Source: Myxococcales bacterium (GTDB taxonomy: Bacteria; Myxococcota_A; Polyangia; Polyangiales; Polyangiaceae). From it: a stretch of 64,000 nt of DNA. Both the position numbers and the translations under genes were made by a program. The DNA is taken from assembly GCA_013297655.1 (NCBI GenBank), contig JAAFHV010000003.1, positions 1 through 64,000 of the forward strand. Direction: 5' to 3'. The notes under the pieces are model-generated. The model had not been told where the DNA came from, made no database searches, and saw nothing but the letters and a program-made list of their open reading frames with translations. Numbering within the stretch: the first letter of the stretch is position 1; the number at the start of each line of letters is the position of its first letter. Below are positions 17,468 to 26,631 of this stretch, piece after piece.

Positions 17468-19402
17468 ATGACGCAGGCGATCGAAGACGCGGTGACCGCG
17501 ATGCTGGCGCGGGTAGGAAAGACGCTCGTGGTGGGCGCGCCGCTCGGGATCGGAAAGCCGAACGAGGTCATCAACGCGATCTATCGGCGAGCGAAGCGTG
17601 ACCCCTCGATTCGCCTGGAGCTCGCGACAGCATTGTCGCTCGCTCCTCCACGCGGGAAAGAAGAGCTGGAGGAACGCTTCCTCGCGCCCATTCGCGAGCG
17701 CGTCTGGGGTGACTACCCTCGCCTCGACTACATCGACGACCAAGAGGCCGACGCGGTGCCGGACAACATCCGTATCGTCGAGTTCTACGTTCGATCGGGC
17801 TCGATCCTCGGCCACCCCACCGCGCAGCGCCACGTCATGAGCGCGAACTACACTCATGCCGCACGCGACATCGTCGCCCGGGGTCTCAACGTGATGGTGC
17901 AAGCGCTCGCGGTACGCGAAGGACCGAGCGGGCCCGTTTACAGCTATGGCCCCAACCCCGACGTGACACCCGAGCTCGTGTCGCGCCTCGCCGCGAGCGG
18001 GAAGCGCGCCTTCGCGATCGGCCTCGTGAACCGCAAATTACCCTGGTTCGGGCACCGCGCGATCGTACCGCAGGGCACGTTCGACGTGCTCGTGGACGAC
18101 CCCGCCCTCGACCACGAGCCGTTCAGCGTACCGCACGAGCCCGTGTCGATTGCCGATTACGCGATTGGCCTCCACGCGAGCTCGCTCGTGAGGGACGGTG
18201 GCACGCTCCAAGTAGGGATCGGCGCGCTCGGAGACGCGGCGTGCCACGCGCTTCGCCTCCGCCACGCCGACAACGGCGCCTACCGCGCGCTCCTCGACGC
18301 GCTCGGGCCGAGCGCGCTCGCCGCCGGCATCGGTGGGACTGGGCCCTTCGACGAGGGGCTCTACGTCGCCTCGGAGCTGCTCTCGAACCCGCTCTTTTCG
18401 CTCCACGAGGCGGGGATCGTGAAGCGCAAGGTGTACGACCCGGAGACGGGGGGCGACGCGTCGGGGGCTGGGACGACGATGCAGGGCGCGTTCTTCGTGG
18501 GCCCGCGCGATTTCTACGAGCGGCTTCGCGCGCTCCCGGATTCAGAACGGGCCCTCGTGGACATGGCGAGCGTGGCGGAGGTGAATCGCATATTCCAAGC
18601 CTACGACGTGGAGCGCAATCAGCGGCGCCACGCGCGGTTCGTCAATGTGTGCATGAAGGCCACCCTCTTCGGCGCGGCGGTGTCCGACCAGCTCGCGGAC
18701 GGACAAGTCGTCTCCGGAGTGGGGGGCCAGCACGACTTCGTGACGATGGCGCACCAACTCCCCGACGGCCGCTCCGTGTTGCTCTTTCGTGCGTCGCGCG
18801 GCGGGGGCCGAGCATTCCAATCCAACGTGGTGCTCGAGTATCCCCATGCCACGATCGCGCGCCACCTCCGCGACGTCTTTGTCAGCGAATATGGCATCGC
18901 CGACTTGCGCGGCAAGACCGACGAGGAGTGCGCCAAAGCGATGATCGCGATCGCCGACTCGCGCAGCCAAGACGAGCTCTTGAAGGCCGCGCGGAGGGCG
19001 AAGAAGCTCGACCCACGCTGGGAAATCCCCGCCCAGTTTCGCGACAACACCCCCGAGCGGCTCTCTCGTGCGCTCGGCGACGCGACCCGGGCGCGCGAGA
19101 CGAAGAGCGCGACGGGGGAGACGACCTCGACGCCGGCCGTGCTCCCGCGTCTTCCGTTCGGGTGCGATCTGACGGAGGCAGAGCTCGATCTCGGCGCGAA
19201 GCTCAAGAAGATCGGAGCCGCGCGCTCGTCGCCGAGGGGCGCCCTCGAGCTCGCGCGCGCCCTCGCGATGCCGGCGCCGGCGGACGATCCCAAGGTCGCA
19301 GCGGCGCTGAAGCACCTCGGTTTGCACGCGCCCACGAGCGCAAAGGAGGTCGTCCTCGCGAGGCTCGTACGGGCAGCTTTTGTCCTACGATCTACGGGCT
19401 AG
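17468..19402 (+). CDS. Acetyl-CoA hydrolase/transferase family protein
   Basis: 644 residues, longer than the ~430-500 of simple 4-hydroxybutyrate CoA-transferases. The N-terminal domain (VGAPLGIGKPNEVINAI) and C-terminal domain are both recognisable. The latter has SGVGGQHDFV and the active-site region SEYGIADLRGKTDEE, which match the acetyl-CoA hydrolase/transferase C-terminal domain. It should move CoA between acetyl-CoA and a carboxylic acid, or hydrolyse the thioester. The exact acceptor is unknown. The extra ~100 C-terminal residues look helical. The last 11 bases overlap the convergent next gene. Confidence 0.9.
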   Translation: MTQAIEDAVTAMLARVGKTLVVGAPLGIGKPNEVINAIYRRAKRDPSIRLELATALSLAPPRGKEELEERFLAPIRERVWGDYPRLDYIDDQEADAVPDNIRIVEFYVRSGSILGHPTAQRHVMSANYTHAARDIVARGLNVMVQALAVREGPSGPVYSYGPNPDVTPELVSRLAASGKRAFAIGLVNRKLPWFGHRAIVPQGTFDVLVDDPALDHEPFSVPHEPVSIADYAIGLHASSLVRDGGTLQVGIGALGDAACHALRLRHADNGAYRALLDALGPSALAAGIGGTGPFDEGLYVASELLSNPLFSLHEAGIVKRKVYDPETGGDASGAGTTMQGAFFVGPRDFYERLRALPDSERALVDMASVAEVNRIFQAYDVERNQRRHARFVNVCMKATLFGAAVSDQLADGQVVSGVGGQHDFVTMAHQLPDGRSVLLFRASRGGGRAFQSNVVLEYPHATIARHLRDVFVSEYGIADLRGKTDEECAKAMIAIADSRSQDELLKAARRAKKLDPRWEIPAQFRDNTPERLSRALGDATRARETKSATGETTSTPAVLPRLPFGCDLTEAELDLGAKLKKIGAARSSPRGALELARALAMPAPADDPKVAAALKHLGLHAPTSAKEVVLARLVRAAFVLRSTG

Positions 19403-20078
19403 CGGCCTCGTCTCGTCGTGCGCCCACGTTCGGACCGAACGTGCTCCGCGCACGCGCGAGGAGCCGATTGTGCGGCAAGACTTGATGGCCCATCACCGCG
19501 AGCACGATGAAGCACGCGAGGAACAGAACGAGATATCCGGGGCTCGGCAGGTGGTGCCGCGCGGCGAAGAGCACCGAAACCAGCGCCACGAAGGGGAGAG
19601 TAAAGAAGAAGAACGTTCGTCGGTTGATGACCGCGGCACGACGAATATTGTCGCGTTCGTGCGGGGCCACGTGCTCCGCGCGGCGTAGCGCGAAGAGACC
19701 TCGCCGCGGGAGCACGCCCGTCGACTCCCAATAACCAAGGAGCGTATCTCCCACGAGCTGGCCACGATGGTGCACGATAGCCCCGTTTTCGTACCTCTTC
19801 GTGAAGACGATCCGGGCGTTTTTCCAACGCACCACGGAGAGCGTGGCGGTGCCGTGGCGGTCGGCGGAGCTACCCTCGGAGCCCCGAAACTCGGCTTCGC
19901 AACTGGACACGATGACGGGCCCGAGCACTGCGTGCCCGAACGCCCCGATCCATTCCCCGTCGAGGGCAGGATTCTCGGGGCGGGTCGTCGCGGACTCCGC
20001 GATCGTGAAGGGCAATCCGAGCACCGCCACGAGCTCCGCGTGGAGAGCTGGCACGCTCGGCTTCGAGGGACCCTTCAT
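19392..20078 (-). CDS. Hypothetical protein with two C-terminal membrane helices
   Basis: 228 residues. The first ~140 are soluble and beta-rich, with WIGAFGHAVLGPVIVSSC and RYENGAIVHHRGQLVGDTLLGYW, which suggests a lipocalin-like or beta-sandwich fold. Two hydrophobic helices (about 155-172 and 178-198) follow, then a short charged tail. No family recognised. Its start is 43 bases from the divergent next gene; its end overlaps the CoA-transferase gene by 11 bases. Confidence 0.7.
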   Translation of the reverse strand: MKGPSKPSVPALHAELVAVLGLPFTIAESATTRPENPALDGEWIGAFGHAVLGPVIVSSCEAEFRGSEGSSADRHGTATLSVVRWKNARIVFTKRYENGAIVHHRGQLVGDTLLGYWESTGVLPRRGLFALRRAEHVAPHERDNIRRAAVINRRTFFFFTLPFVALVSVLFAARHHLPSPGYLVLFLACFIVLAVMGHQVLPHNRLLARARSTFGPNVGARRDEAASP

Positions 20079-20121
20079 TCGGCGAGACTAGCAGGATGTC
20101 GCCCGGCCGGTGTTGCTTGCC

Positions 20122-20955
20122 ATGGCGACCGCAGCCGTGGAAGCGGTCGCGAGCACCGAACACTTGCGGGCGCGGCGCAGGTTCGTCACGCTGCACGGCA
20201 TGGACCTCGCGCCCGAGACATCCGATGTCACGACGGCCGCGATCGAGGTGGAGCCGCGGAGGCGGCCCGCTGGCGTCACCGCGACCGACATCCTCCCGCG
20301 TCTCCGCGCCGAGCCGCACGGCCCCCTACGTCGCCTCGCCGCGATTTTTGCCCACTATCGGCCTAGCGAAGAGGCGCCCGCGAGCGCGACGCCCACGCTC
20401 TATCGTGTCCCACATCCGCGGCTGCGTGGAGAGCTCGCCCTCCCAGAGGTGACGCAGCAGGCTTTGGCGCTCGGATTCAGGTACCTCGGGACCTACGAGC
20501 TCGCCGGGCTCTTCGGGTTCCTCCCCCGCGAAGCGTGGGTTTCGGCCGATGGACGAACGCGCCTCTCCGCCCGCCGCGCGATCGCCGCGGGGGTCGAAGG
20601 GACGATGGCGGCCTACATCTTGACCACCATCTTCGACGATGGGACCGGAATCGAGACGTGGGCGGTCACGCCACCGCCCGTCGCGCCGTCGATGCGCGCG
20701 ATCGGCATCGGCGGCACGGGAATTCTCGACAGGGATCTCGCCGCGCACGACGACGCGGTAGACCTCTATGCCGCCTCTCACCCCGAAGTGCGCGTGCTGT
20801 TTTGCGACTCACTGGAAGAGAGCGTCGAGATGTCGCGATACTTCGACCACTACCTCTCTGCCGACGAGACGATTCGCCTCGTCGTAGCGACCCGCGCGAT
20901 GGCCTATGGCGGAGTCGTCGCGGCCATAGTCGCGCTCGTGTGCATGCTGCGCTGA
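20122..20955 (+). CDS. Hypothetical protein with C-terminal hydrophobic anchor
   Basis: 277 residues from ATG 20122; a GTG at 20110 would add four residues and neither has a strong ribosome site. Composition and codon use are those of a real gene. The protein is mainly soluble, with VPHPRLRGELALPEVTQQAL and a middle GTYELAGLFGF region. It ends in a single hydrophobic helix (GGVVAAIVALVCML), so it is probably tail-anchored. No known domain recognised. Divergent from the preceding hypothetical gene, with which it may share a promoter. Confidence 0.7.
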   Translation: MATAAVEAVASTEHLRARRRFVTLHGMDLAPETSDVTTAAIEVEPRRRPAGVTATDILPRLRAEPHGPLRRLAAIFAHYRPSEEAPASATPTLYRVPHPRLRGELALPEVTQQALALGFRYLGTYELAGLFGFLPREAWVSADGRTRLSARRAIAAGVEGTMAAYILTTIFDDGTGIETWAVTPPPVAPSMRAIGIGGTGILDRDLAAHDDAVDLYAASHPEVRVLFCDSLEESVEMSRYFDHYLSADETIRLVVATRAMAYGGVVAAIVALVCMLR

Positions 20956-21111
20956 TCCGGAGCGGCAACGCCAATTCGGGCGGGCGGGCGCGAACCGAGA
21001 ATCCAAGGCATACCTCTTGCGACCCCGAGAACGTATGAGCTTCCAACGGCGAACGTTCCAAGCGCGATTCGACCACCACCGCGGCAGCGCTCTCGGGCGC
21101 GGCTCGTTCGT

Positions 21112-21408
21112 ATGTTGAGCAGAACCGCGCCGATCGCGGCGCTCGTCTCGTGCGTAGGGCTCTTCGCGTTCGCGATTTGGGCCTGCGGTCCTGTCACCCT
21201 CCCGCCGAGCGCAGACTCCGGTGTCCCGCCTGCGCAAGACGCCCGCTTCGAGCCGATCGGGCCCGGTCGCGATGCGGCGGCGCTACCGTGCCGAAGCATC
21301 GGAGAACCGTGCTTTTCCAATACCGAGTGCTGCACGTCGATCTGCACTTCGCGCGTCGTGGTGGAGGCCGGCGGACCAGAGCCGACGCGCTGCTCGGCGT
21401 CGTTCTGA
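21112..21408 (+). CDS. Small Cys-rich exported protein or lipoprotein
   Basis: 98 residues. The signal sequence ends at IWACGP, a plausible lipobox (Cys near 25). The C-terminal half has six to seven cysteines (CRSIGEPC, TECCTSIC) in the spacing of dickkopf/knottin-like domains found widely in myxobacterial lipoproteins. Function unknown. No ribosome site is clear, so the start is moderately certain. Confidence 0.65.
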   Translation: MLSRTAPIAALVSCVGLFAFAIWACGPVTLPPSADSGVPPAQDARFEPIGPGRDAAALPCRSIGEPCFSNTECCTSICTSRVVVEAGGPEPTRCSASF

Positions 21409-21601
21409 GCGCACCTTTCGTCTCCGGTGCATCGCGAGACGTTCTGCCCCACCGTGGCGGGCAAGAACCCCGGCGGGCGCTACACCCTTCGTTCGACCGC
21501 TTTCCCCGCGCCGAAATTCCAGGAGATTGAGCGGTCGACGTTGTTGGAACGATCCACGCAAGGGGCGAGAACGCGGGCGAGCGTCGCCCGAAAGGAGCAC
21601 C

Positions 21602-21835
21602 ATGACCTCTCGCACCTCCAAGCTCGCTGTCCTCGCCCTCGCCTTCCCGCTCTTCGCCGCCGCGGCTTGCGACCCCAAGGTAGAGCCCCCTCCGATGGTG
21701 CCGGAGGGAACCGGCAAAGCAAGCTCGAGCGCGGTGCAGCCCGAGGTCGCCCCCGTCGAGACATCACCGAGCGACACTACCGCAAAACCAGCGGACCCTG
21801 CGCCGAAGGACCCACGCAGCAAGGACTCGAAGTAG
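21602..21835 (+). CDS. Small Pro/Ser-rich lipoprotein
   Basis: 77 residues. AAGGAG lies four bases before ATG 21602. The signal ends in AAAAC (lipobox AAAC, Cys near 23). The mature part is short and low-complexity (Pro, Ser, Thr, Ala, Lys), with no domain. Probably an envelope spacer or a degenerate lipoprotein. Twelve bases separate it from the next gene, so the two are likely one transcript. Confidence 0.72.
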   Translation: MTSRTSKLAVLALAFPLFAAAACDPKVEPPPMVPEGTGKASSSAVQPEVAPVETSPSDTTAKPADPAPKDPRSKDSK

Positions 21836-21847
21836 CGCGCCGCGACG

Positions 21848-22885
21848 ATGTCGACGCTCCGACGTTCGGCACGCCCGAGCTCACCGCGACGAAAGCGAAG
21901 CTACACGCTGATTGCCACTTTGACCTTCTCGGCCATCGCGTTTACGGCCGGCGTATTCGCCTGTCGCAAGACCGCATCGAACACGAACGCGCGGCCAACT
22001 GCGAGCGCAGCAGAAGATGCGGCCGCCCTCCCCGACCCACGATTTTGCGGCAAAGGGCTCTCCCCGATCGCGGGCGGGGGCTGCTTCTCTGCCCCGCCGG
22101 GCACGAGCGACTTCCCGCTCGTGGTGTATCTTCATGGGCTCCACGACGACACGACGCTCGGAGAAGAGCTCGCTCGCCAATCGCGACTCGCGGAGATGGG
22201 CGCGCGCCACGAGGGTCGCTTCGGAGTGCTCGCGCTCCACGGCAAAAAAGGAGACTGCACGCTCAAGCGAGCGCGAGATCTCTACTGTTGGCCGAGCAAC
22301 GATTTCACCGCCGCCGAAGCCCCTGCCATCGTCGCGTCGTTCGCGCGCGCGATCGGGGAGGCCGGCGAGCGCGGTGCCCGAGGGCGCCGCTACCTCTTCG
22401 GGTTCTCGAATGGCGGCTACTTCGCGGTGCTCATCGCCGAGCGCGCGCTCGCCAAGTTCGACGCCGTCGTGGTCGCGCACGGAGGCCCGATGCCGCCGAC
22501 CGAACGTCCTTCGCCGGCGCCGCCTCTGCTGCTCCTCACGGCCGACGATGACAGCGCAATCGACGACATGACGCGCCTCTCGCGCGAGCTGCTCGGCGTT
22601 CAGTGGAATCACACGCTCCTTTCGCGAGACGGCGTCCACGGCTTACCCGAGACCGACATCGCTACGGCGCTCGACTTCTTCGAAAGCACGGCGAAGCACC
22701 GATTGTTTTCACCCCCTCCGTCGTCGCACCCACCACGACCGAAGAGCCGAATCCCGCCCGAAGAGCTCGCGGACGCGGACGCCGACGCGAACGCGACGAA
22801 GCCGACGAGCGAGCCACTTCCGCTGGCGGACCCGCCTGCCGTAGACGCGCCTCCCCCCGAGGCCGCCGGCTCTCGAGATCCATGA
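21848..22885 (+). CDS. Exported alpha/beta hydrolase (esterase/depolymerase-like)
   Basis: 345 residues. A signal with a hydrophobic run ending FACRK (possible lipobox) is followed by an alpha/beta hydrolase core. It has VVYLHGL (oxyanion strand), the nucleophile elbow GFSNGG, an acid in TADDD and a His in DGVHGLP, the order of a Ser-Asp-His triad. This resembles Lpq/poly-hydroxybutyrate depolymerase-type esterases. After about residue 275 the sequence is a low-complexity Pro/Asp/Ala tail. Substrate unknown. It is probably expressed with the preceding small lipoprotein. Confidence 0.82.
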   Translation: MSTLRRSARPSSPRRKRSYTLIATLTFSAIAFTAGVFACRKTASNTNARPTASAAEDAAALPDPRFCGKGLSPIAGGGCFSAPPGTSDFPLVVYLHGLHDDTTLGEELARQSRLAEMGARHEGRFGVLALHGKKGDCTLKRARDLYCWPSNDFTAAEAPAIVASFARAIGEAGERGARGRRYLFGFSNGGYFAVLIAERALAKFDAVVVAHGGPMPPTERPSPAPPLLLLTADDDSAIDDMTRLSRELLGVQWNHTLLSRDGVHGLPETDIATALDFFESTAKHRLFSPPPSSHPPRPKSRIPPEELADADADANATKPTSEPLPLADPPAVDAPPPEAAGSRDP

Positions 22886-23038
22886 TGCTCAGCCTCGCGT
22901 CGCTCCGGAGGCGCGAGCCTCCCTTCGTCTAACGAAAGGGCGAAGGTCGTACGGCGCGGTCGTGGCTGGAAAAGGTCCAACCCGACGCGACCCCGGTCGA
23001 GCACGCTGACACGGCACGATTGCTGCTCCTCGTAGGCT

Positions 23039-25063
23039 ATGGCCGTCTCCGATCCGCTCGTGGTGAAAGAGTCATTCCTCTCCGCAGAGGCGCGCGCCGA
23101 CGGCGCCAAGGCAATCCCCGCTCGGGCGACGACGGGAGCGCGGCACGACGGCCCCACGCCGAGACAACGCTGGAGGAAGCGCGGGCTCGTGGCGCTGGCG
23201 GTCGTGCTCGGCCCCTATGTCGCCTACGTGGTCTTACTCAACCTCGCGTTCGCGACGGGCCTCTTCACTTGGCTCGTGAACAAGGGCACGCCGGATTTTC
23301 GCATGGAAATCGGCAGCGCGTGGACGCTCGTCCCGGGCCGCGTGCACGTCAAGGACTGCACCCTGCGGGTGGAAGACAGCAATCTTCAGGTGTTCTTCGT
23401 GTTGCCCGAATCCGTAGTAGACGTCGACGTCCTCGCGTTCTTCGATCGGACCGTGCACTTCGAGAGGGCCAAGGCGCGCGACGTACGCTTCTGGTTCCGC
23501 CAAAAAGTCGAGGGCACCGCCGACCCTAAGCTCGCGGAGCGAGTCGCGCTCTACCCTCGAATTCCAGGCTTCGAGGCGATACCTCTCAAGGCCCCCGGGC
23601 CGAAGCCACCCAAGACCCCCGAAGACATCGCGAAGCTCTGGAGCATCCAGCTCGACGACACCGAAGGCACGTTGAGCGACCTTTGGCTCGAGGAGTACCG
23701 ATTCAAAGGAAGCGGGTACATCCGAGGTGCCTTCCGCCTCGACCCTCTCCGGAAGCTCGACCTCCGAGCGACGCGTCTCGAGCTTCGAGACGGTGTCGTG
23801 ACCGTGGGGGAGCACGTCGCCGCGAAGGACGTGCTCGCTTCGATTCGACTCGCGATTCCGAACCTCGACGTCAGCGCACTCGAGGCGCCGACCCTCCTCC
23901 GAACCCTCGACGCGAAGATCGACCTCGGGGCGACGCTCGTCGCGGCTCCCATTCGACTCTACTCCGACGAAGCGCTCTCGCTCGGCGACCAGGGCGGCCG
24001 CATCGCGATGACGATCGGGCTCCAAAAGGGAGTGCTGGAGAGCGGAAGTCGGCTATCGCTCGACCTCGATTTTTCCGCGAGGAAGGCGCCGGTCACGCTC
24101 CACGGCGGGGTCATCGTCGAGGCAAAAGTGGGGGAGGTCGGGCGCGTCGACGTGATCGCCCGCATTCCGTCCGCGACCGCGCTCGTGGGCGACGACGCCG
24201 GGAAGACCGCGTTCGCTGCCCGTAACGTGGAGGCGTTTGCCACCCTCGCGCTTCCCTCCGTCGACTCCCCCTCGTTCGAGGGAGGCACCGTTACCGTGGG
24301 TTCGCTCGATGCGCCAGACCTCCGCTTCCTGACGCCGCTCCTCGGTCCCGGTGTGGCGCGCGCAGGCCGATTTCACGCGAGCTTCAATGGAAAAGTGGAC
24401 TCGAGCTTCGTAGCGCGCGGCTCGGTCATGGCGACGGCGACAGGAGTCGATCTCGCCTTCGAAGGGGCACGGGTGAAGGCGACGGTGAAGGTCGCTGGCG
24501 CCTATACGAGCGCTCCCAAGCTCGAAGGCGGCCGCATCACCGACGCGAAGATCGAAGCCCCGACGGTCTCGCTCGAGATCCCCCGCGCACCGGAGCGCGC
24601 CGCCTCGATCACCGGCGTCGCACAAGAGGTCTCCTGGGTCGGACTCGTACCGAAATCCTTCTCCGCGCGCGCGCTCGTGAACGGGTCGGACTCTCGGATA
24701 TTGACGGTCCCCGTGATGCGTGACGAAGGCGTAGAGGCGATGGCTGCGCGTAGCCTCGTCGGAAGTGGTCCGTTCCGCGCTGGTGGGTCCATTCATGTAG
24801 CAGGAGGCGTCGTTCGCGCACGCATCGGCCAGGCCGTCGCGGGGAAGGTGCTCGTCACCGGAGGGCTGGTTCAGAAGCCGACAGGGCTCGACGCGGCCTT
24901 CCTCGTGCGCGCCCTCGGGTTGAACGTTGGACTCGGCATTACGAAAGGCGAAGTGAGCGTAAAACCCTTGAAGAGCCCCGAGTGGCTAGACGGCGAGCTC
25001 AAGAGGCTCGGGCTCCTCTCGGCCGCAGAGGGGAGCTCACAAAAGGTGGCTCCGGAGAAGTAA
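23039..25063 (+). CDS. AsmA-like inner-membrane-anchored protein
   Basis: 674 residues. One transmembrane helix sits at about 50-72 after a basic stretch (RQRWRKRG), so the body is periplasmic. The rest is almost wholly beta-strand with repeated short strands (LDLRATRLELRDGVV, IDLGATLVAAPIRL). This is the pattern of AsmA/DUF748/TamB-type bridge proteins thought to move or organise lipids between membranes. The family match is inferred from architecture, not from a diagnostic motif. Stands alone between an esterase gene and a convergent stress gene. Confidence 0.7.
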   Translation: MAVSDPLVVKESFLSAEARADGAKAIPARATTGARHDGPTPRQRWRKRGLVALAVVLGPYVAYVVLLNLAFATGLFTWLVNKGTPDFRMEIGSAWTLVPGRVHVKDCTLRVEDSNLQVFFVLPESVVDVDVLAFFDRTVHFERAKARDVRFWFRQKVEGTADPKLAERVALYPRIPGFEAIPLKAPGPKPPKTPEDIAKLWSIQLDDTEGTLSDLWLEEYRFKGSGYIRGAFRLDPLRKLDLRATRLELRDGVVTVGEHVAAKDVLASIRLAIPNLDVSALEAPTLLRTLDAKIDLGATLVAAPIRLYSDEALSLGDQGGRIAMTIGLQKGVLESGSRLSLDLDFSARKAPVTLHGGVIVEAKVGEVGRVDVIARIPSATALVGDDAGKTAFAARNVEAFATLALPSVDSPSFEGGTVTVGSLDAPDLRFLTPLLGPGVARAGRFHASFNGKVDSSFVARGSVMATATGVDLAFEGARVKATVKVAGAYTSAPKLEGGRITDAKIEAPTVSLEIPRAPERAASITGVAQEVSWVGLVPKSFSARALVNGSDSRILTVPVMRDEGVEAMAARSLVGSGPFRAGGSIHVAGGVVRARIGQAVAGKVLVTGGLVQKPTGLDAAFLVRALGLNVGLGITKGEVSVKPLKSPEWLDGELKRLGLLSAAEGSSQKVAPEK

Positions 25064-25284
25064 CCGTCTCGCCCTCGCCAACCGGGCCCGCGTCGACGCG
25101 CTCGCGATCCTGGCCAACGGGAGCGCGTCGATGGCATCGCGAACCGTTCGCGCCAACCAGGAGAGCGAAGCTCGCACGGAGGGCACGAGCGATGGTCCCT
25201 GAGGAGAGTGCGCAGGACCGAGCGACGCCACGAACGGCCGTATCCGGCTGCGGCGTGCCCCCGCGAGATACACGAACAACGAAA

Positions 25285-25320
25285 GCCCCATCGCCCGACT
25301 CGAGGTGGGGATGGGGCATT
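25285..25320. terminator. Bidirectional hairpin terminator
   Basis: Arms 25285-25292 and 25310-25317 pair as GCCCCATC/GATGGGGC with further weaker pairing inside. On the minus strand the stem is followed by TTTCGTT, so it best serves the PNPOx-like gene ending at 25355. On the plus strand it is followed by ATTT and could stop the AsmA-like transcript. Confidence 0.55.
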
Positions 25321-25354
25321 TGCGAAACGACGTAGGTGCCTGCGCGTTCTTTTG

Positions 25355-25945
25355 TCAGTCGCGAAGGTCGAGCTTACGGTGACCGTTTTGGCTCGGGGAA
25401 GGCTCGGAGATGGCCTCGCCGGTGACGAGCGCTTTGGCAGCCTCGAACATGTAACGAATGCCCTTGATACCGCTCGAATCCCAAACCTCCGCTGTCTCGG
25501 GGTAAAACGCGAGGAGCGTGACGTTGGGGTCGGCAGGGCCATCTGGAAACCACACATCGAAGCTCTTTTTCCAAAGCTTGGCGATCTTGTCGGGGTCGCG
25601 CACGACGTCGACGCTGCCCGCGACGGAGATGAAGCGACTCGTCGCCTGGCCGATGACGTGAGCCCCGTGCTCCGAACGAACCTCCGCGACCTTCGTCGAG
25701 TCGACGTGGGTAACGAACCAGACCGTCATCATCGGCGACTCTTCGTCGAAGTGCGCGACCGCCATCGGCCGGGCGTGGAGCTCGTGGCTTCCATCCTTAC
25801 CGAACGTCACCAACATGACGTTCGAGAAGTGCGATAGCTGCTCACGGAGGAACTGCCGCGACTCGAGGAGCTCGCCCACCGTTTGCGGGTGGTTTGGGTT
25901 TACCGTCTCGGTAGTTTGGCGCTGAGAGAGAGGTACGGTGCTCAT
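25355..25945 (-). CDS. PNPOx-fold general stress protein (GSP26-like)
   Basis: 196 residues. The split-barrel flavin-binding fold of pyridoxamine-phosphate-oxidase relatives is visible: NVMLVTFGKDGSHELHARPM, MMTVWFVTHVDSTKVAEVR and FISVAGSVDVVRDPDKI. The closest type is general stress protein 26. These proteins bind flavin or related cofactors; no enzyme activity is implied. The C-terminus is a charged tail. No sigma54-like element with full GG-N10-GC spacing was found upstream, unlike its neighbours to the right. Confidence 0.88.
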   Translation of the reverse strand: MSTVPLSQRQTTETVNPNHPQTVGELLESRQFLREQLSHFSNVMLVTFGKDGSHELHARPMAVAHFDEESPMMTVWFVTHVDSTKVAEVRSEHGAHVIGQATSRFISVAGSVDVVRDPDKIAKLWKKSFDVWFPDGPADPNVTLLAFYPETAEVWDSSGIKGIRYMFEAAKALVTGEAISEPSPSQNGHRKLDLRD

Positions 25946-26018
25946 GAGGAAACCCTCTTCAAGGACCGTGCCGCAGAGACTACGAGGCTAGTGGCGTGTC
26001 GGCAGGCTCCGTCCGGTG

Positions 26019-26036
26019 CAAAAGGCTACATTCGTG
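26019..26036. repeat. Copy 2 of an 18-base dispersed motif
   Basis: Second copy of CAAAAGGCTACRTTCRTG; the first is at 12082-12099. It lies 74 bases upstream of the PNPOx-like stress gene start. Confidence 0.4.
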
Positions 26037-26100
26037 CGTCAGCGCTCAGGCGAGGCGACGGCGTGCCGCCCCCGCGAATCGCACGAACAGGCTGCGCGGC

Positions 26101-26427
26101 TCACGGCTCCCTTGCGGATCGCGGCGCCACCGTGTGAGGGCGTCGAAGGCGTACCGTGTCGGCCTCCGCCTTAGGCGAGAGCTCGGCGACGATGCGAGCC
26201 CACGTACTCGGGTGAAGGCATCGCCGCGGCAACACGCTGCCGATGGACGTCTGAGTCCCGGTCGCTTTCACCACGCCGAGGTCGAGCCTCGTCAGGTCGA
26301 GATACTCCTCGCCTTCGTCGAGAGCAGCCTCGGCCTCGACCTTCCGAATCGATGCGAGCTCCGCCGCGGAGAGAAGCTCGAGCGCGCGCTGCCGAGTGAG
26401 CTGCGTCACGAATGCTCCGTCGTTCAT
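26101..26427 (-). CDS. Small hypothetical protein
   Basis: 108 residues from ATG 26427. The consensus ribosome site AGGAGGTG at 26434-26441, six bases upstream, decides this start over longer versions. The protein has a helical N-terminal half (TRQRALELLSAAELASIRKVEAEAAL) and a basic C-terminus (about 75-108). No family recognised. A sigma54-like element at 26469-26484 gives a predicted leader of about 30 bases, so it is probably part of the stress regulon. Confidence 0.75.
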   Translation of the reverse strand: MNDGAFVTQLTRQRALELLSAAELASIRKVEAEAALDEGEEYLDLTRLDLGVVKATGTQTSIGSVLPRRCLHPSTWARIVAELSPKAEADTVRLRRPHTVAPRSAREP

Positions 26428-26468
26428 TTTAGTCACCTCCTGCAATCGTAACGAGTCCGTCTTACCGA

Positions 26469-26484
26469 AGCACGAGTCGTGCCT
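26469..26484 (-). promoter_or_regulatory. Sigma54-like promoter for the small gene at 26101-26427
   Basis: On the minus strand AGGCACG-N4-GTGCT has GG-N10-GC (complement of GC 26470-26471 and CC 26482-26483) and 6 of 8 other consensus positions. Predicted start near 26458 lies just ahead of the ribosome site. Confidence 0.55.
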
Positions 26485-26631
26485 ATACCGACTCGCAAGA
26501 GGGAAAGCACGCGACACGCCCCAGCGCGAGCCACGTAAGGGCTCGCCCATCAAAACGATCCCTTGGTCGGCCCCGAGGCGTCGTGACCGCGCGTAGCAGC
26601 CCGGATGCCCGCTCGCCGACCCTGGTCGAGC

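Noticed and set aside
15728-17902. 724-codon minus-strand open frame opposite the amidohydrolase and CoA-transferase genes
   Set aside because: It is an antisense shadow: Arg-rich, no domain, no ribosome site. Similar long shadows at 1195-2592, 27340-28590, 29653-31419 and 41302-42501 were also dropped.
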